Shown here: one piece after another, positions 1 to 9,018 of the stretch
Layout of the letters: every line of letters starts with the position of its first letter
Numbering within the stretch: position 1 is the first letter of the stretch
Source: CAMYLR01 sp039588915
GTDB taxonomy: Bacteria; Gemmatimonadota; Gemmatimonadetes; JACCXV01; JAHWKZ01
DNA: 64,000 nucleotides
Reading direction: 5' to 3'
Assembly (NCBI GenBank): GCA_039588915.1
Contig: JBDGYV010000001.1
Location: 31,605-95,604 of the forward strand
Made by a program: the position numbers and the translations under genes
The notes under the pieces: generated by a model
Databases searched by the model: none
What the model was told of the DNA's origin: nothing
Seen by the model: only the letters and a program-made list of their open reading frames with translations

Positions 1-258
1 CTTCGCGAGCGGTGGTTTGGCAAGGCTGGGTTCATCGAGCTTCTCTACGACCCAGAGGCAGGGAAGGTGGGGCTCAAGCCGCGCCCCAAAGCGACCCGGG
101 CCACGTACAAGCTGAGACCATCCCCACAGGGCGGACGACGCTTCTACGTCTCCGGAGGTCAGTTTCTGGAGGCCTGCGGAATCAAGATCGGAAAGGTGAA
201 GAACCACGAGGCGCGATGGAACGAACAAGAAAGTCTGGTCGAGTTCTCGGTGAAATGA
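1..258 (+). CDS. Conserved hypothetical protein, C-terminal 85 residues (5' end outside window)
   Basis: The frame is open from base 1 to the TGA at 256-258, so only the C-terminus is visible. It reads as a short basic protein: a segment IELLYDPEAGKVGLKPRP, then an Arg/Lys-rich stretch, then a YVSGGQFLEACGI motif. I associate this layout with small conserved hypothetical proteins of unknown role, but I cannot name a family. It ends 16 bases before the rel start and may be co-transcribed with it. An internal ATG at 67 is possible, but coding-like sequence continues upstream of it. Confidence 0.55.
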   Translation, partial: LRERWFGKAGFIELLYDPEAGKVGLKPRPKATRATYKLRPSPQGGRRFYVSGGQFLEACGIKIGKVKNHEARWNEQESLVEFSVK

Positions 259-274
259 GAACGGGTAAACTGCC

Positions 275-2455
275 ATGGATACAAACTCCTTCCTTGAGTC
301 CCTCCGACCCTATGCGGAACGGCTAGACCTCGAGCAGATCCAGCGCGTCTACGATTTTGGGGAGCGCGCTCACGGTGGTCAGAAGCGGCTCTCTGGCGAT
401 CCATTCATTTCACATTGCGCGGAGATAGCGGGCATTCTCCTCGACCTGAACCTGGTCGACACACATACGATCGCAGCGGCGCTGCTCCACGATGTCGTCG
501 AGGATACTGACACGACGATTGAGGAGATCCAAACCGAGTTCGGTGCGGATGTCGCGCAACTCGTCGACGGTGTGACCAAGATCGGACACCTGAAGTTTAG
601 ATCGCGGGAAGAGCGCCAAGTCGAGAACTACCGCAAGTTGCTGCTCTCGATGGCTCGCGACATCCGAATCATCATGATCAAGCTCGCCGACCGGCTGCAC
701 AACATGCGGACGTTGGAGTTCTTGCCAGAGGAGAAGAGGCGCCGGATCGCGGGTGAGACACGCGACGTCTATGCGCCGCTCGCTCATCGGTTTGGAATGG
801 CGAAGATCCGCTGGGAGTTGGATGACCTCGCCTTCAAGTTCTTGGAGCCCGATGAGTACCGCTCATTGGTCAAGCAAGTGAAAGCCAAGCGGAAAGAGCG
901 CGAGCGGATGATCGCTGCCATCGAGAACCCCCTCAGGGAAGAGCTTGAACGGGCCGGGATCGAGGCCGAAATGGCCGGTCGCCCCAAGCATCTTTGGTCG
1001 ATCCAGAAGAAGATGGTATCGCGGCAGAAACCGTATGAGGGGATCTATGATCTACTAGCTATTCGTGTGCTCACCAAGACGGTCCGCGATTGCTACCACG
1101 TCTTAGGATTGATTCACACGCTGTGGACACCGGTCCATGAGCGTTTCAAGGATTACATCGCGACGCCGAAGTCAAACATGTATCAGTCGCTTCATACAAC
1201 CGTATTCGGTCCCGGCGGAACATTATACGAGATCCAGATCCGGACCTGGGAGATGCATCTGACCGCAGAGGTGGGTATCGCAGCTCACTGGAAGTACAAA
1301 GAGGGTCGGACTGGGACCGAGCTTGATGAGCAACTGGCATGGTTCCGACAGATTCTGGAGTGGCAACAGGACATGACGGATCCCGACGAGTTCCTCGAGT
1401 ACCTGCACATCGATCTCTATAAGGACGAGATCTTCATCTTCACACCCAAGGGCGATGTCGTTCAGCTTCCCGTTGGGTCGACACCGATTGACTTCGCATT
1501 TCAGGTGCATACCGAGGTCGGTATGCATTGCTCTGGAGCCAGAGTGAACGGCCGCATGGTCCCGCTCCATCGAAAGCTGCGCTCTGGCGAGACCGTCGAG
1601 GTTTTGACCAGCGCCAATCAACGCCCCTCGCGTGATTGGCTCCATTTCGTGAGAACTTCAAAGGCGCGGTCGATCGTCCGTCGCACGATTCGGGCTGAAG
1701 AGCACGCTAGCTCGGTAGCGCTCGGAAAAGAGCTGCTCGACAAGCAGTACCGCCGGGGAAGAGTGAAGAGGCCGACCGACAAGAGACTCGAAGCGGTGGC
1801 CGAGTCCCTCGGCCACGACGGTGTCGAGAAGCTGCACGCTGCGGTCGGCCGAGGGGATGTCACGCCGATTCAGGTCGTGAATGCGCTCTTTCCCGAGAAG
1901 GAAACGCGCGGGCCGGAGCCGGGTTCGGCCTTCGAACGGCTGGTCGAACGGATCAAGGGTCGCCCAGGAGGGGTGCGGATCCAAGGCGTCGACAACATGA
2001 TGGTCCGCTTCAGCCAGTGCTGTCAGCCGATTCCGGGCGACGAGATCATGGGATACGTCACTCGCGGGCGCGGAGTATCGGTCCATCGCGCCGACTGTCC
2101 GAACATCCTCAATCTCACTGATGAACCAGATCGCAAGATCAAGGTTCAGTGGGATACGCGCGGAGCGCAAACGTTTATCGTTCGATTGGTCGTCGTCGGC
2201 ACGGATCGACGGGGCCTTTTTGCCGATGTCGCGGGAGCAGTTTCACGAACCTCGACGGATATCAAGAGCGCCGATCTCGCGGCGACCGACACCGGAATCG
2301 AGGGGACATTTGTGGTCGAGGTTACGGATCTCGCCCACTTGAAACGGGTCATCGAGGCGATGAAGTCGATCGATGGCATCCTAGAAGTCGAAAGAAAGGA
2401 ATACTTTGGCGCTGAACATTTGGACGTCTCAGCAGATCGCGCCATTGAAGCCTGA
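275..2455 (+). CDS. rel: Bifunctional (p)ppGpp synthetase/hydrolase (Rel/SpoT)
   Basis: A 726-residue long RelA/SpoT homolog that makes and degrades the alarmone (p)ppGpp. The N-terminal HD hydrolase domain is intact, with His33, His47, His72-Asp73 and the following EDT. The synthetase domain (about 235-345) keeps the YQSLHT loop and the catalytic EIQIRT motif. A TGS domain follows at about 385-445 (starting DEIFIFTPKG), and a C-terminal ACT domain at about 640-710 (IVRLVVVGTDRRGLFADV). With both active sites intact and only one copy in the window, a bifunctional Rel is the best reading. The ATG at 275 gives a full-length N-terminus. LolA follows 18 bases downstream. Confidence 0.96.
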   Translation: MDTNSFLESLRPYAERLDLEQIQRVYDFGERAHGGQKRLSGDPFISHCAEIAGILLDLNLVDTHTIAAALLHDVVEDTDTTIEEIQTEFGADVAQLVDGVTKIGHLKFRSREERQVENYRKLLLSMARDIRIIMIKLADRLHNMRTLEFLPEEKRRRIAGETRDVYAPLAHRFGMAKIRWELDDLAFKFLEPDEYRSLVKQVKAKRKERERMIAAIENPLREELERAGIEAEMAGRPKHLWSIQKKMVSRQKPYEGIYDLLAIRVLTKTVRDCYHVLGLIHTLWTPVHERFKDYIATPKSNMYQSLHTTVFGPGGTLYEIQIRTWEMHLTAEVGIAAHWKYKEGRTGTELDEQLAWFRQILEWQQDMTDPDEFLEYLHIDLYKDEIFIFTPKGDVVQLPVGSTPIDFAFQVHTEVGMHCSGARVNGRMVPLHRKLRSGETVEVLTSANQRPSRDWLHFVRTSKARSIVRRTIRAEEHASSVALGKELLDKQYRRGRVKRPTDKRLEAVAESLGHDGVEKLHAAVGRGDVTPIQVVNALFPEKETRGPEPGSAFERLVERIKGRPGGVRIQGVDNMMVRFSQCCQPIPGDEIMGYVTRGRGVSVHRADCPNILNLTDEPDRKIKVQWDTRGAQTFIVRLVVVGTDRRGLFADVAGAVSRTSTDIKSADLAATDTGIEGTFVVEVTDLAHLKRVIEAMKSIDGILEVERKEYFGAEHLDVSADRAIEA

Positions 2456-2473
2456 GGCGCTGGAACTTCGTTG

Positions 2474-3139
2474 ATGCCTCGGGGTCTGAGAAAAACGATG
2501 TGGATCTTGAAGGCGATAGCGACATTGCTGGCCGTTCCGGCTGGGCTATCAGGTGGCCAGGACCCGGAGGCGTTGGCCCAACGCGCGGACCAAGCTCTGT
2601 CGGAACTTACGACGATGAGGGCGACGTTTACGCAGCACGTCGAGAACCCGGTTCTCGAACGTACGACGGTAGGACGCGGGATCTTGACCTACCGAGCACC
2701 GGCTCGATTCCGTATTGCGTACAGTGATCCCGCCGGTGACGTCGTTGTCAACGATGCGACCCACGTGTGGATCTACCTGCCGTCTAGCCAACCGGGTCAG
2801 GTGGTCCGACAATTGGCTGCTGCGAGCGGGGTCCAGAACCCACTCACCTTTTTGCGCGATCTTCGCGGCAGCTACGCGCCCAAGGCGGCTCACCCCGACA
2901 TCGTCGCCGGCATGACCGCTGATAGACTGACGCTGGCGCCCCTCGGAACCAACACGCCGTATACCCATCTCAAGGTTTGGATTGATAGGGTCAGCGGGCT
3001 GCTGCGTCAGGTAGAAACACGCACCGCAGAAGGCGTGACGACGCGGTACACGTTCGAGACACTGGAGCCGAACGTGCAACTGGCGGCATCGGCGTTCCGG
3101 TTCGAAGTTCCCTCCGACGTGGAGATCTTCGACCAGTAG
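2474..3139 (+). CDS. lolA: Outer-membrane lipoprotein carrier protein LolA
   Basis: A 221-residue periplasmic chaperone of the LolA/LolB fold that ferries lipoproteins from the LolCDE complex to the outer membrane. Residues 1-26 form a signal peptide (basic start, then WILKAIATLLAVPAGLSG). The mature part shows LolA features: an N-terminal helix ending TTMRATFTQ, the G-x-L-x-Y-R-A-P-x-R-F-R-I strand pair, and a late DRVSGLLRQVE strand. ATG 2474 is chosen over the TTG at 2471. Its presence, with LptE and Lnt elsewhere in the window, indicates a two-membrane envelope. Not every LolA-like protein is a true LolA, so exact substrates are inferred. Confidence 0.88.
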   Translation: MPRGLRKTMWILKAIATLLAVPAGLSGGQDPEALAQRADQALSELTTMRATFTQHVENPVLERTTVGRGILTYRAPARFRIAYSDPAGDVVVNDATHVWIYLPSSQPGQVVRQLAAASGVQNPLTFLRDLRGSYAPKAAHPDIVAGMTADRLTLAPLGTNTPYTHLKVWIDRVSGLLRQVETRTAEGVTTRYTFETLEPNVQLAASAFRFEVPSDVEIFDQ

Positions 3140-3174
3140 CCGAGATCGTTTCGCGGAGCGTCGCAAACGCCGAC

Positions 3175-5229
3175 ATGTCCAAGTTCAAACTCGTCACTGA
3201 CCTGAGTCCGAAGGGCGATCAGCCGCGCGCGATAGCGGAGCTGACCGCGGGCCTGGCAGACGGCCGCCGGTACCAGACGCTTCTTGGCGCGACCGGAACC
3301 GGGAAGACGTTCACGGTTGGCCATGTGATCGCAGGTTACGGTCGGCCGACGCTGGTCATGTCCCACAACAAGACACTGGCGGCCCAACTGTACGGTGAAC
3401 TTCGGCAGCTCTTTCCGCACAACGCCGTCGAGTACTTCATCTCCTACTACGACTACTACCAGCCCGAAGCGTACATCCCTGCGACCGACACCTATATCGA
3501 GAAAGATGCTTCGATAAACGAAGACATCGATCGCCTTCGGTTACGCGCCACGTCATCGCTAATCGAACGCGACGACGTCATCGTTGTGGCTTCGGTTTCG
3601 GCCATCTACGGACTCGGAAGTCCGCGTGAGTATCGCGACCTCATGGTAGTGCTCGAGACCGGGACCGAGGCACCGCGGGACCAGATCCTAGAAGATCTCG
3701 TCCGGATCCAGTATAGGCGAGATGACATCGGTTTCGAACCAGGGAAGTTCCGCGTGCGCGGTGACGTCATCGAGATATTTCCAGCGTACGAGGAGCAGGC
3801 GGTTCGGGTCGAGCTGTGGGGTGACGAGATCGAACGAATAGCGAAGATCGACCCGATGCGCGGTACAACGATATCGACGCTGGATCGAGCCGCGATCTAT
3901 CCAGCCAAGCACTTCGTGACCACTCGGCCTCGAATCGAGAATGCGCTGGGGGATATACGAACCGAACTAGAAGCGCGGTTGGTCGAACTGCGAGAGCAGG
4001 GGAGAATGCTTGAGGCCCACAAGCTCGAGATGCGCACACGATACGATTTGGAGATGATGCAGGAAATGGGATACTGCGCCGGAATTGAGAACTACTCGCG
4101 CTTTCTGTCCGGTCGCTCCGCAGGCGAGAGGCCAGCATGTCTCCTCGACTATTTTCCAGAAGATTACCTCCTGGTAATCGACGAGTCGCACGTCACCGTC
4201 CCACAGATCGGCGGCATGTATGCCGGCGATCGGTCACGCAAGGAAACACTGGTGGAACACGGTTATCGGCTACCCTCGGCGCTTGATAATCGACCACTAC
4301 GGTTCGACGAGTTCGAGCGGTTTATGCAACGGGTGATCTTCGTTTCGGCTACTCCGGCCGACGCCGAGTTGGAAAAGTCGGGTGGCGTTGTCGTAGAGCA
4401 GATTATCCGACCAACGGGCCTGCTCGATCCCGAGGTGATCGTGCGGCCGGTCAAAGGGCAAATCGATGATCTGATGGAGGAGATCCGTCAACGTGAAGAA
4501 ATGGGTGAGAAGGTCTTGGTGACGACGTTGACGAAACGTATGGCGGAGGACTTGGCCGACTATCTCAACGACGCAGGTGTACGGGTGCGGTACATGCATT
4601 CGGACATCAACGCGCTCGAGCGAATCGAGATCATCCGCGGACTTCGGACTGATGTTTTTGACGTTCTGGTCGGGATCAACCTGCTCCGTGAGGGCCTTGA
4701 TCTACCTGAAGTTTCGCTGGTGGGGGTGTTGGATGCCGACAAGGAGGGTTTTCTACGTTCGGCGACCGCGCTGATCCAGACCGCGGGTCGAGCCGCACGG
4801 AACGCCAATGGCAGGGTCGTACTGTACGCCGATCGAGTGACTAAGGCGATGGCTAGCATGATAGGCGAGACAGATCGAAGAAGGGCGATTCAAGAGGCCC
4901 ACAACGAAACGCACGGCATCGTACCCGAGACGGTTTACAAGACGCGTGAACAGATCATGCAAACCACTTCCGTGGCCGATTCGCGTGGTGGGCCGAACCC
5001 GCGAGGCCGCGCGGTCCGAGAGCGATTGGCAGGAATGGCACAGGAGGTTGAGCAAGAGGAGTTAGCCAAGTCGATCGAAGCCGAGATGAAGGCTGCTGCC
5101 GAGCGACTCGATTATCAGACCGCCGCATTGCTGCGCGATGAGTTGTTCGAGCTGCGTGGAGAGATGCAGGGAAAGTCTCGGCGGCCCAAGACACTACGCG
5201 AGAGGATGGGGCTCGAATCAACCGATTGA
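3175..5229 (+). CDS. uvrB: UvrABC excinuclease subunit B
   Basis: A 684-residue helicase-like subunit that verifies damage and recruits UvrC in nucleotide excision repair. Walker A is at residues 38-45 (GATGTGKT). The DNA-wedging beta-hairpin region YYDYYQPEAYIP lies at about 95-107, and helicase motifs including DESH and the GINLLREGLDLPEVSL segment follow. The C-terminal UVR domain (about residues 625-660, ERLDYQTAALLRDEL) binds UvrC. Length matches the family. The stop overlaps the tsaE start by one base, suggesting translational coupling. Confidence 0.97.
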   Translation: MSKFKLVTDLSPKGDQPRAIAELTAGLADGRRYQTLLGATGTGKTFTVGHVIAGYGRPTLVMSHNKTLAAQLYGELRQLFPHNAVEYFISYYDYYQPEAYIPATDTYIEKDASINEDIDRLRLRATSSLIERDDVIVVASVSAIYGLGSPREYRDLMVVLETGTEAPRDQILEDLVRIQYRRDDIGFEPGKFRVRGDVIEIFPAYEEQAVRVELWGDEIERIAKIDPMRGTTISTLDRAAIYPAKHFVTTRPRIENALGDIRTELEARLVELREQGRMLEAHKLEMRTRYDLEMMQEMGYCAGIENYSRFLSGRSAGERPACLLDYFPEDYLLVIDESHVTVPQIGGMYAGDRSRKETLVEHGYRLPSALDNRPLRFDEFERFMQRVIFVSATPADAELEKSGGVVVEQIIRPTGLLDPEVIVRPVKGQIDDLMEEIRQREEMGEKVLVTTLTKRMAEDLADYLNDAGVRVRYMHSDINALERIEIIRGLRTDVFDVLVGINLLREGLDLPEVSLVGVLDADKEGFLRSATALIQTAGRAARNANGRVVLYADRVTKAMASMIGETDRRRAIQEAHNETHGIVPETVYKTREQIMQTTSVADSRGGPNPRGRAVRERLAGMAQEVEQEELAKSIEAEMKAAAERLDYQTAALLRDELFELRGEMQGKSRRPKTLRERMGLESTD

Positions 5230-5717
5230 TGGGGTGCGCCGTAGATCAGAACTGGACTCGCGCCGTGGCCGACTCGGACTCGATGCGCGATCTAGGAGCG
5301 GCCTTTGGCCGTTTGGCCCCAGACGGCGCGGTCCTCCTGCTCGAGGGGGAGTTGGGGGCGGGAAAAACGACGTTTGCCCAAGGCGTTGGGCTTGGATGTG
5401 GGGTCGCCGGTCCGATCGCCAGTCCGACCTATAACTTGATCCTCGAATACGAAGGGCGGCGACACTTTGCCCACGTCGATCTGTATCGATTGACCACAGA
5501 GACCGATTTGGACACGCTTGACATCGACGCGGTTTTGGCGGGTGACGGTATCACCTGTGTCGAGTGGCCGGCGCTTATTGCTGAATGCGTTTCTTCGCCG
5601 GACGCGACGCTGCGATTCACCGTCAACACTCGGGAACCCGGTGTTCGTGAAGTTGTCGTGTCGCTTCGGGGTCGCGGGTGGTCACGGTTGATCGATTGGC
5701 TTGCCGACCAGTCGTGA
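5229..5717 (+). CDS. tsaE: tRNA t6A37 biosynthesis ATPase TsaE
   Basis: A 162-residue P-loop ATPase of the TsaBDE complex that transfers the threonylcarbamoyl group to A37 of ANN-decoding tRNAs. Walker A is GELGAGKTT at residues 40-48, followed by the SPTYN switch segment. The family's late CVEWP motif is present (about residue 115). ATG 5229 is preferred because it overlaps the uvrB stop; the upstream TTG adds only one residue. The gene overlaps tsaB by 4 bases, the usual pairing of these two functions. Confidence 0.94.
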   Translation: MGCAVDQNWTRAVADSDSMRDLGAAFGRLAPDGAVLLLEGELGAGKTTFAQGVGLGCGVAGPIASPTYNLILEYEGRRHFAHVDLYRLTTETDLDTLDIDAVLAGDGITCVEWPALIAECVSSPDATLRFTVNTREPGVREVVVSLRGRGWSRLIDWLADQS

Positions 5718-6328
5718 GGTTGCTCGCAATCGACACTGCGACGCCGCGACCGGCCGTTGCCCTTCACCAGCCGGTCGGCGGAGCCGAACGACGTCTCGAG
5801 CCGCAGTCTGCATTTCGTGACTGCGTTCCCGCCATCCAAGATCTGCTCATCGAGCATGACCTTGAGTGGGATCAGATCGATGGGTTGGCGATCTCGGGTG
5901 GTCCAGGCTCGTTTACCGGTCTCAGGATAGGTGCCACGATCGCAATCACGTTGGCCGAGCTACGTGGAATTGGGCTGTACGCGCCGTCGACGCTGTTGGC
6001 GGTGTCCGAGCTTTGTGCGCGGGCCGATCAGTTGCGCGTCTGTGCGAGTTTTGATGCGCGTCGTGGCCGGCGCTACGTCGCGGTTTGCGAGCGCGAGGAG
6101 GTCCGGGGCTGGCGGTTGGTGCACGGGCCGGCTGACCTCGAGCCGGAGCACATCGCCGCTTTTTGTCGCGGAGTCGCCGAGGTCCGGCTCGAGGACGCAG
6201 CGCCAGATGGCGGAACGATCGCCGCGGCCCTGGGATCACTGGTCGAGCAGGCGCCGGAGCGGCACCGAGTCGCTGACGCGTCTCGTTTCGAGCTGAAATA
6301 CGCTCGACCGGGGGTCGATGTGTCTTGA
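5714..6328 (+). CDS. tsaB: tRNA t6A37 biosynthesis protein TsaB
   Basis: A 204-residue inactive ASKHA-fold partner that dimerises with TsaD in t6A synthesis. The N-terminus reads LLAIDTATPRPAVAL, and the hallmark GGPGSFTGLRIG loop sits at about residues 62-73. The GTG at 5714 overlaps the tsaE stop (GTGA) and places the conserved LLAIDT strand right at the N-terminus; the longer upstream frame would add residues not typical of the family. It is followed by rimI with another 4-base overlap, a common tsaE-tsaB-rimI arrangement. TsaC and TsaD are not in the window. Confidence 0.93.
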   Translation: MRLLAIDTATPRPAVALHQPVGGAERRLEPQSAFRDCVPAIQDLLIEHDLEWDQIDGLAISGGPGSFTGLRIGATIAITLAELRGIGLYAPSTLLAVSELCARADQLRVCASFDARRGRRYVAVCEREEVRGWRLVHGPADLEPEHIAAFCRGVAEVRLEDAAPDGGTIAAALGSLVEQAPERHRVADASRFELKYARPGVDVS

Positions 6329-6789
6329 GCACGGCGCTCACGATCAACCCGTTAGGAAAAGGGGACTTGGCGTCGGTCGTGTCAATCGAGAAGTCGGTTT
6401 ACGCGACGCCGTGGCATATCGAGCACTTTGCCGAGATCGTTGACCTGCCAGGTGGCCTAGGGCTGATCGCATGTGTCGATCCAGGAGAGGTGATTGGCTA
6501 CGCGGTGGGATGGGTTGCGGCGGACGAGGCTGAGCTGGCGAACATCGCGGTGGTCGCCGAGCGCCGGGGCCAAGGCGTGGGCGGCCGGTTGCTGAGAGAG
6601 ATTTCGACGACGGCCCGGAGCCGAGGCGCCAATCGAATGTATCTGGAGGTTCGCAGATCCAATCGCGACGCCCAGCGGTTCTACGCAAACCACGGCTTTG
6701 ACCGGGTCGGCCGCCGAACCGGCTACTACTTTGGGCCTCGAGAAGACGCGTTGGTCATGGCGGTTGACCTCGTCGAGAGGGAGGGATAG
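6325..6789 (+). CDS. rimI: GNAT acetyltransferase RimI (ribosomal protein bS18 N-acetyltransferase)
   Basis: A 154-residue GNAT-fold enzyme. The acetyl-CoA-binding V-x-x-x-R-G-x-G-x-G motif is seen as AVVAERRGQGVGGRLL (about 76-91), followed by LEVRRSNRDAQRFYANHGF, the beta5/alpha4 region typical of RimI. The start is TTG 6325, overlapping the tsaB stop; no better start is available without losing conserved sequence. Position directly after tsaE-tsaB supports RimI over an unrelated GNAT. The exact protein substrate is assumed from the family. Confidence 0.88.
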   Translation: MSTALTINPLGKGDLASVVSIEKSVYATPWHIEHFAEIVDLPGGLGLIACVDPGEVIGYAVGWVAADEAELANIAVVAERRGQGVGGRLLREISTTARSRGANRMYLEVRRSNRDAQRFYANHGFDRVGRRTGYYFGPREDALVMAVDLVEREG

Positions 6790-6814
6790 GCTTCGTTGAT
6801 TACGGCCACACCCT

Positions 6815-7681
6815 ATGAGTTGGTTTAAGCGCGACAAGAAGAAGATCGAGGCGACCACCGCCCGGAAGGAACTACCGGGGGAACTGTGGCACAAGTGCCC
6901 TTCGTGTGGTGACATCCTCTACCGCAAGGACTTGGCGGCACGAGTCTCTGTGTGCGGCAACTGTGGGCACCATTTTCGAGTTGGAACGGACGATTACCTC
7001 AGGTTGCTGTTGGATCAGGGATCGTTCCAGGAGTTTGACGCAGATCTCGCAAGCGTAGACGCGTTGGAGTTTGTCGACTCCAAGTCGTACGCTCAACGGT
7101 TGGAAGAATATCGCGGCAAAACTGGACGCAACGACGCAATCGTCTGTGGCTTGGGAACAATTGACGACGTCGAGGTCTCGATCGGTGTCATGGATTTCGG
7201 CTTCATGGGCGGTAGCATGGGTTCGGTCGTCGGTGAGAAAGTGGCACGCGCGATCGAACGTGCGATCGAGCGCCAAATCCCGCTCGTGATTGTCTCCGCC
7301 AGCGGGGGCGCACGAATGCAGGAGGGCGTCCTCTCGCTCATGCAGATGGGTAAGACGAGCACGCTGCTGGCAGAGTTGGCGACTAAGGCGTTGCCGTTTG
7401 TCGCGGTTGACACTGATCCGACGACGGGCGGTGTCACCGCTTCATATGCCATGCTCGGTGACGTGATCTACGCCGAACCGCATGCGCAAATCGGTTTCGC
7501 GGGTCCACGGGTGATAAAGCAGACGATCGGAGAGGATCTGCCCGACGAATTCCAAACCGCCGAGTTCTTACTCGAACATGGGTTCGTGGACGCCGTTGTT
7601 CCACGCGACCGGCTGAAGCGCACGATCTCGCACACGCTGCGTTGGATGCTGGGGCGGGAGGCATTGGCCGAAGAGGAGTGA
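6815..7681 (+). CDS. accD: Acetyl-CoA carboxylase carboxyltransferase subunit beta
   Basis: A 288-residue subunit that, with AccA, transfers CO2 from carboxybiotin to acetyl-CoA to make malonyl-CoA for fatty-acid synthesis. The N-terminal zinc ribbon has Cys28, Cys31, Cys47 and Cys50. The crotonase-like body shows MDFGFMGGSMGSVVGEK, SASGGARMQEG and the late GPRVIKQTIGEDLP segment. Length is normal. The stop overlaps folC by 4 bases; accD-folC adjacency is common in bacteria. accA is not in the window. Confidence 0.96.
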   Translation: MSWFKRDKKKIEATTARKELPGELWHKCPSCGDILYRKDLAARVSVCGNCGHHFRVGTDDYLRLLLDQGSFQEFDADLASVDALEFVDSKSYAQRLEEYRGKTGRNDAIVCGLGTIDDVEVSIGVMDFGFMGGSMGSVVGEKVARAIERAIERQIPLVIVSASGGARMQEGVLSLMQMGKTSTLLAELATKALPFVAVDTDPTTGGVTASYAMLGDVIYAEPHAQIGFAGPRVIKQTIGEDLPDEFQTAEFLLEHGFVDAVVPRDRLKRTISHTLRWMLGREALAEEE

Positions 7682-9018
7682 GCAGCTACGAGCAAGCGCT
7701 GAGCGAGCTGCACGGGTTGGAACAGTTCGGAATCCGCCTGGGTCTCGACAACGTCCACGCCTACTGCGAGGCCGCGGGGCATCCCGAGAACCGGGTCCCT
7801 TACGTGCAGGTGGCCGGCACCAACGGCAAGGGAACAACAGCTGCTTGCTTGTCTTCTCTGGGAACGGCCAACGGCGTAAGGACCGGTTGCTACACGTCGC
7901 CCCATCTGGTGGACTTCCGGGAGCGCATCACCATCGATGGTGAGCCCATCTCCGCTTCGGCGCTGACCGACGGCTGGGAGCGGGTGCGCGAGTTTGTGAT
8001 TGAGCGTGAGATGACGTTCTTTGAGGCTACGACGCTGATCGCGATCGAGTATTTCGCCGATCAAGAGATAGACGTCGGGGTTCTTGAAGTCGGTCTCGGA
8101 GGTCGACTGGACGCGACCACGATCGTCAAGCAGCGGGCGACGGTGATCACCAATATCGCTTTCGATCACCAAGAGCATCTCGGTGACGACCTGGTCACGA
8201 TCGCTGGCGAGAAAGCGGGGACCTTCAAACCCGGGGTGCTGGTGTTCGTCGGCGACCCGCGTCCACCAGCGGTACGCGCTGCGTTGACACAGCATGCGGC
8301 CCGGATCGATGCTCCGATTCGGTTCTTCGAGGACGAGGTCACGCTCTCAGTGCGCCAGACGACTCCATCGAGCACGCTCTTTGATTACGCGGGGCCCAAT
8401 TTCTCGGCGAGTGGGCTAACACTTCGCGTTGGCGGTGACCATTTTGCGCTCGGAGCGGGCCTGGCGTTATGGGTCTGGGAGACGTTGACAACACCACCGC
8501 AGGATGAAGCAGTGGTTCGCGCTGGATTGGAGTCCGCGTCGCTCCCGGGTCGCGCTGAATGGCGGACGGTGGATGGGGTTCCGGTGCTGTTCGACGTAGC
8601 CCACAACGAAGCCGCGATGGATCGTCTGGCGGAGTCGGTGCAAGCGATGGACCGCGGACGGGCAGTGGTGGTGGCTGGGATCATGGCCGATAAGCCGTGG
8701 ACTGCGATGCTCGATCGATTGCGAAGCGTCGCCAGTCGGGCGTGGTTGTGCGACTTGAGAACAGCGCCGGAGTCGCGCCGCATGCAGCACGCTCGAGTTC
8801 GCAACAGCCTCGGGCTGAGGCCTTGGGTACGGTGGTCGGACTCGATAGCCGGGGGAGTCGAGCAGGCGATGTCGGTGGTGCGCCGCGGGGGTGCGGAGTT
8901 CGTTCTGGTGACGGGGTCTTTTCACACTGTCGGTGAGGCGCTCGTCGAGCTCAGGTTGGCGGAGTCCGGTACTCCGTACGCTCCCAAACAGCCGGGTTGT
9001 GCGGCGGTTGGAGCATGA
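7678..9018 (+). CDS. folC: Dihydrofolate synthase / folylpolyglutamate synthase
   Basis: A 446-residue Mur-ligase-family enzyme that adds glutamate to dihydropteroate and folates. The P-loop VAGTNGKGTT is at about residues 42-51. YTSPHLVDFRERI, EVGLGGRLDATT and NIAFDHQEHLG are the expected substrate and metal motifs, and the C-terminal domain has VLFDVAHN. The GTG start at 7678 overlaps the accD TGA and gives a family-typical N-terminus; the longer open frame upstream is inside accD. The stop overlaps hisS. Confidence 0.95.
   Translation: MSSYEQALSELHGLEQFGIRLGLDNVHAYCEAAGHPENRVPYVQVAGTNGKGTTAACLSSLGTANGVRTGCYTSPHLVDFRERITIDGEPISASALTDGWERVREFVIEREMTFFEATTLIAIEYFADQEIDVGVLEVGLGGRLDATTIVKQRATVITNIAFDHQEHLGDDLVTIAGEKAGTFKPGVLVFVGDPRPPAVRAALTQHAARIDAPIRFFEDEVTLSVRQTTPSSTLFDYAGPNFSASGLTLRVGGDHFALGAGLALWVWETLTTPPQDEAVVRAGLESASLPGRAEWRTVDGVPVLFDVAHNEAAMDRLAESVQAMDRGRAVVVAGIMADKPWTAMLDRLRSVASRAWLCDLRTAPESRRMQHARVRNSLGLRPWVRWSDSIAGGVEQAMSVVRRGGAEFVLVTGSFHTVGEALVELRLAESGTPYAPKQPGCAAVGA

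Noticed and set aside
7468..8295. 275-codon minus-strand open frame across accD and folC
   Set aside because: Both sense genes are unmistakable and the antisense protein shows no recognisable domain.
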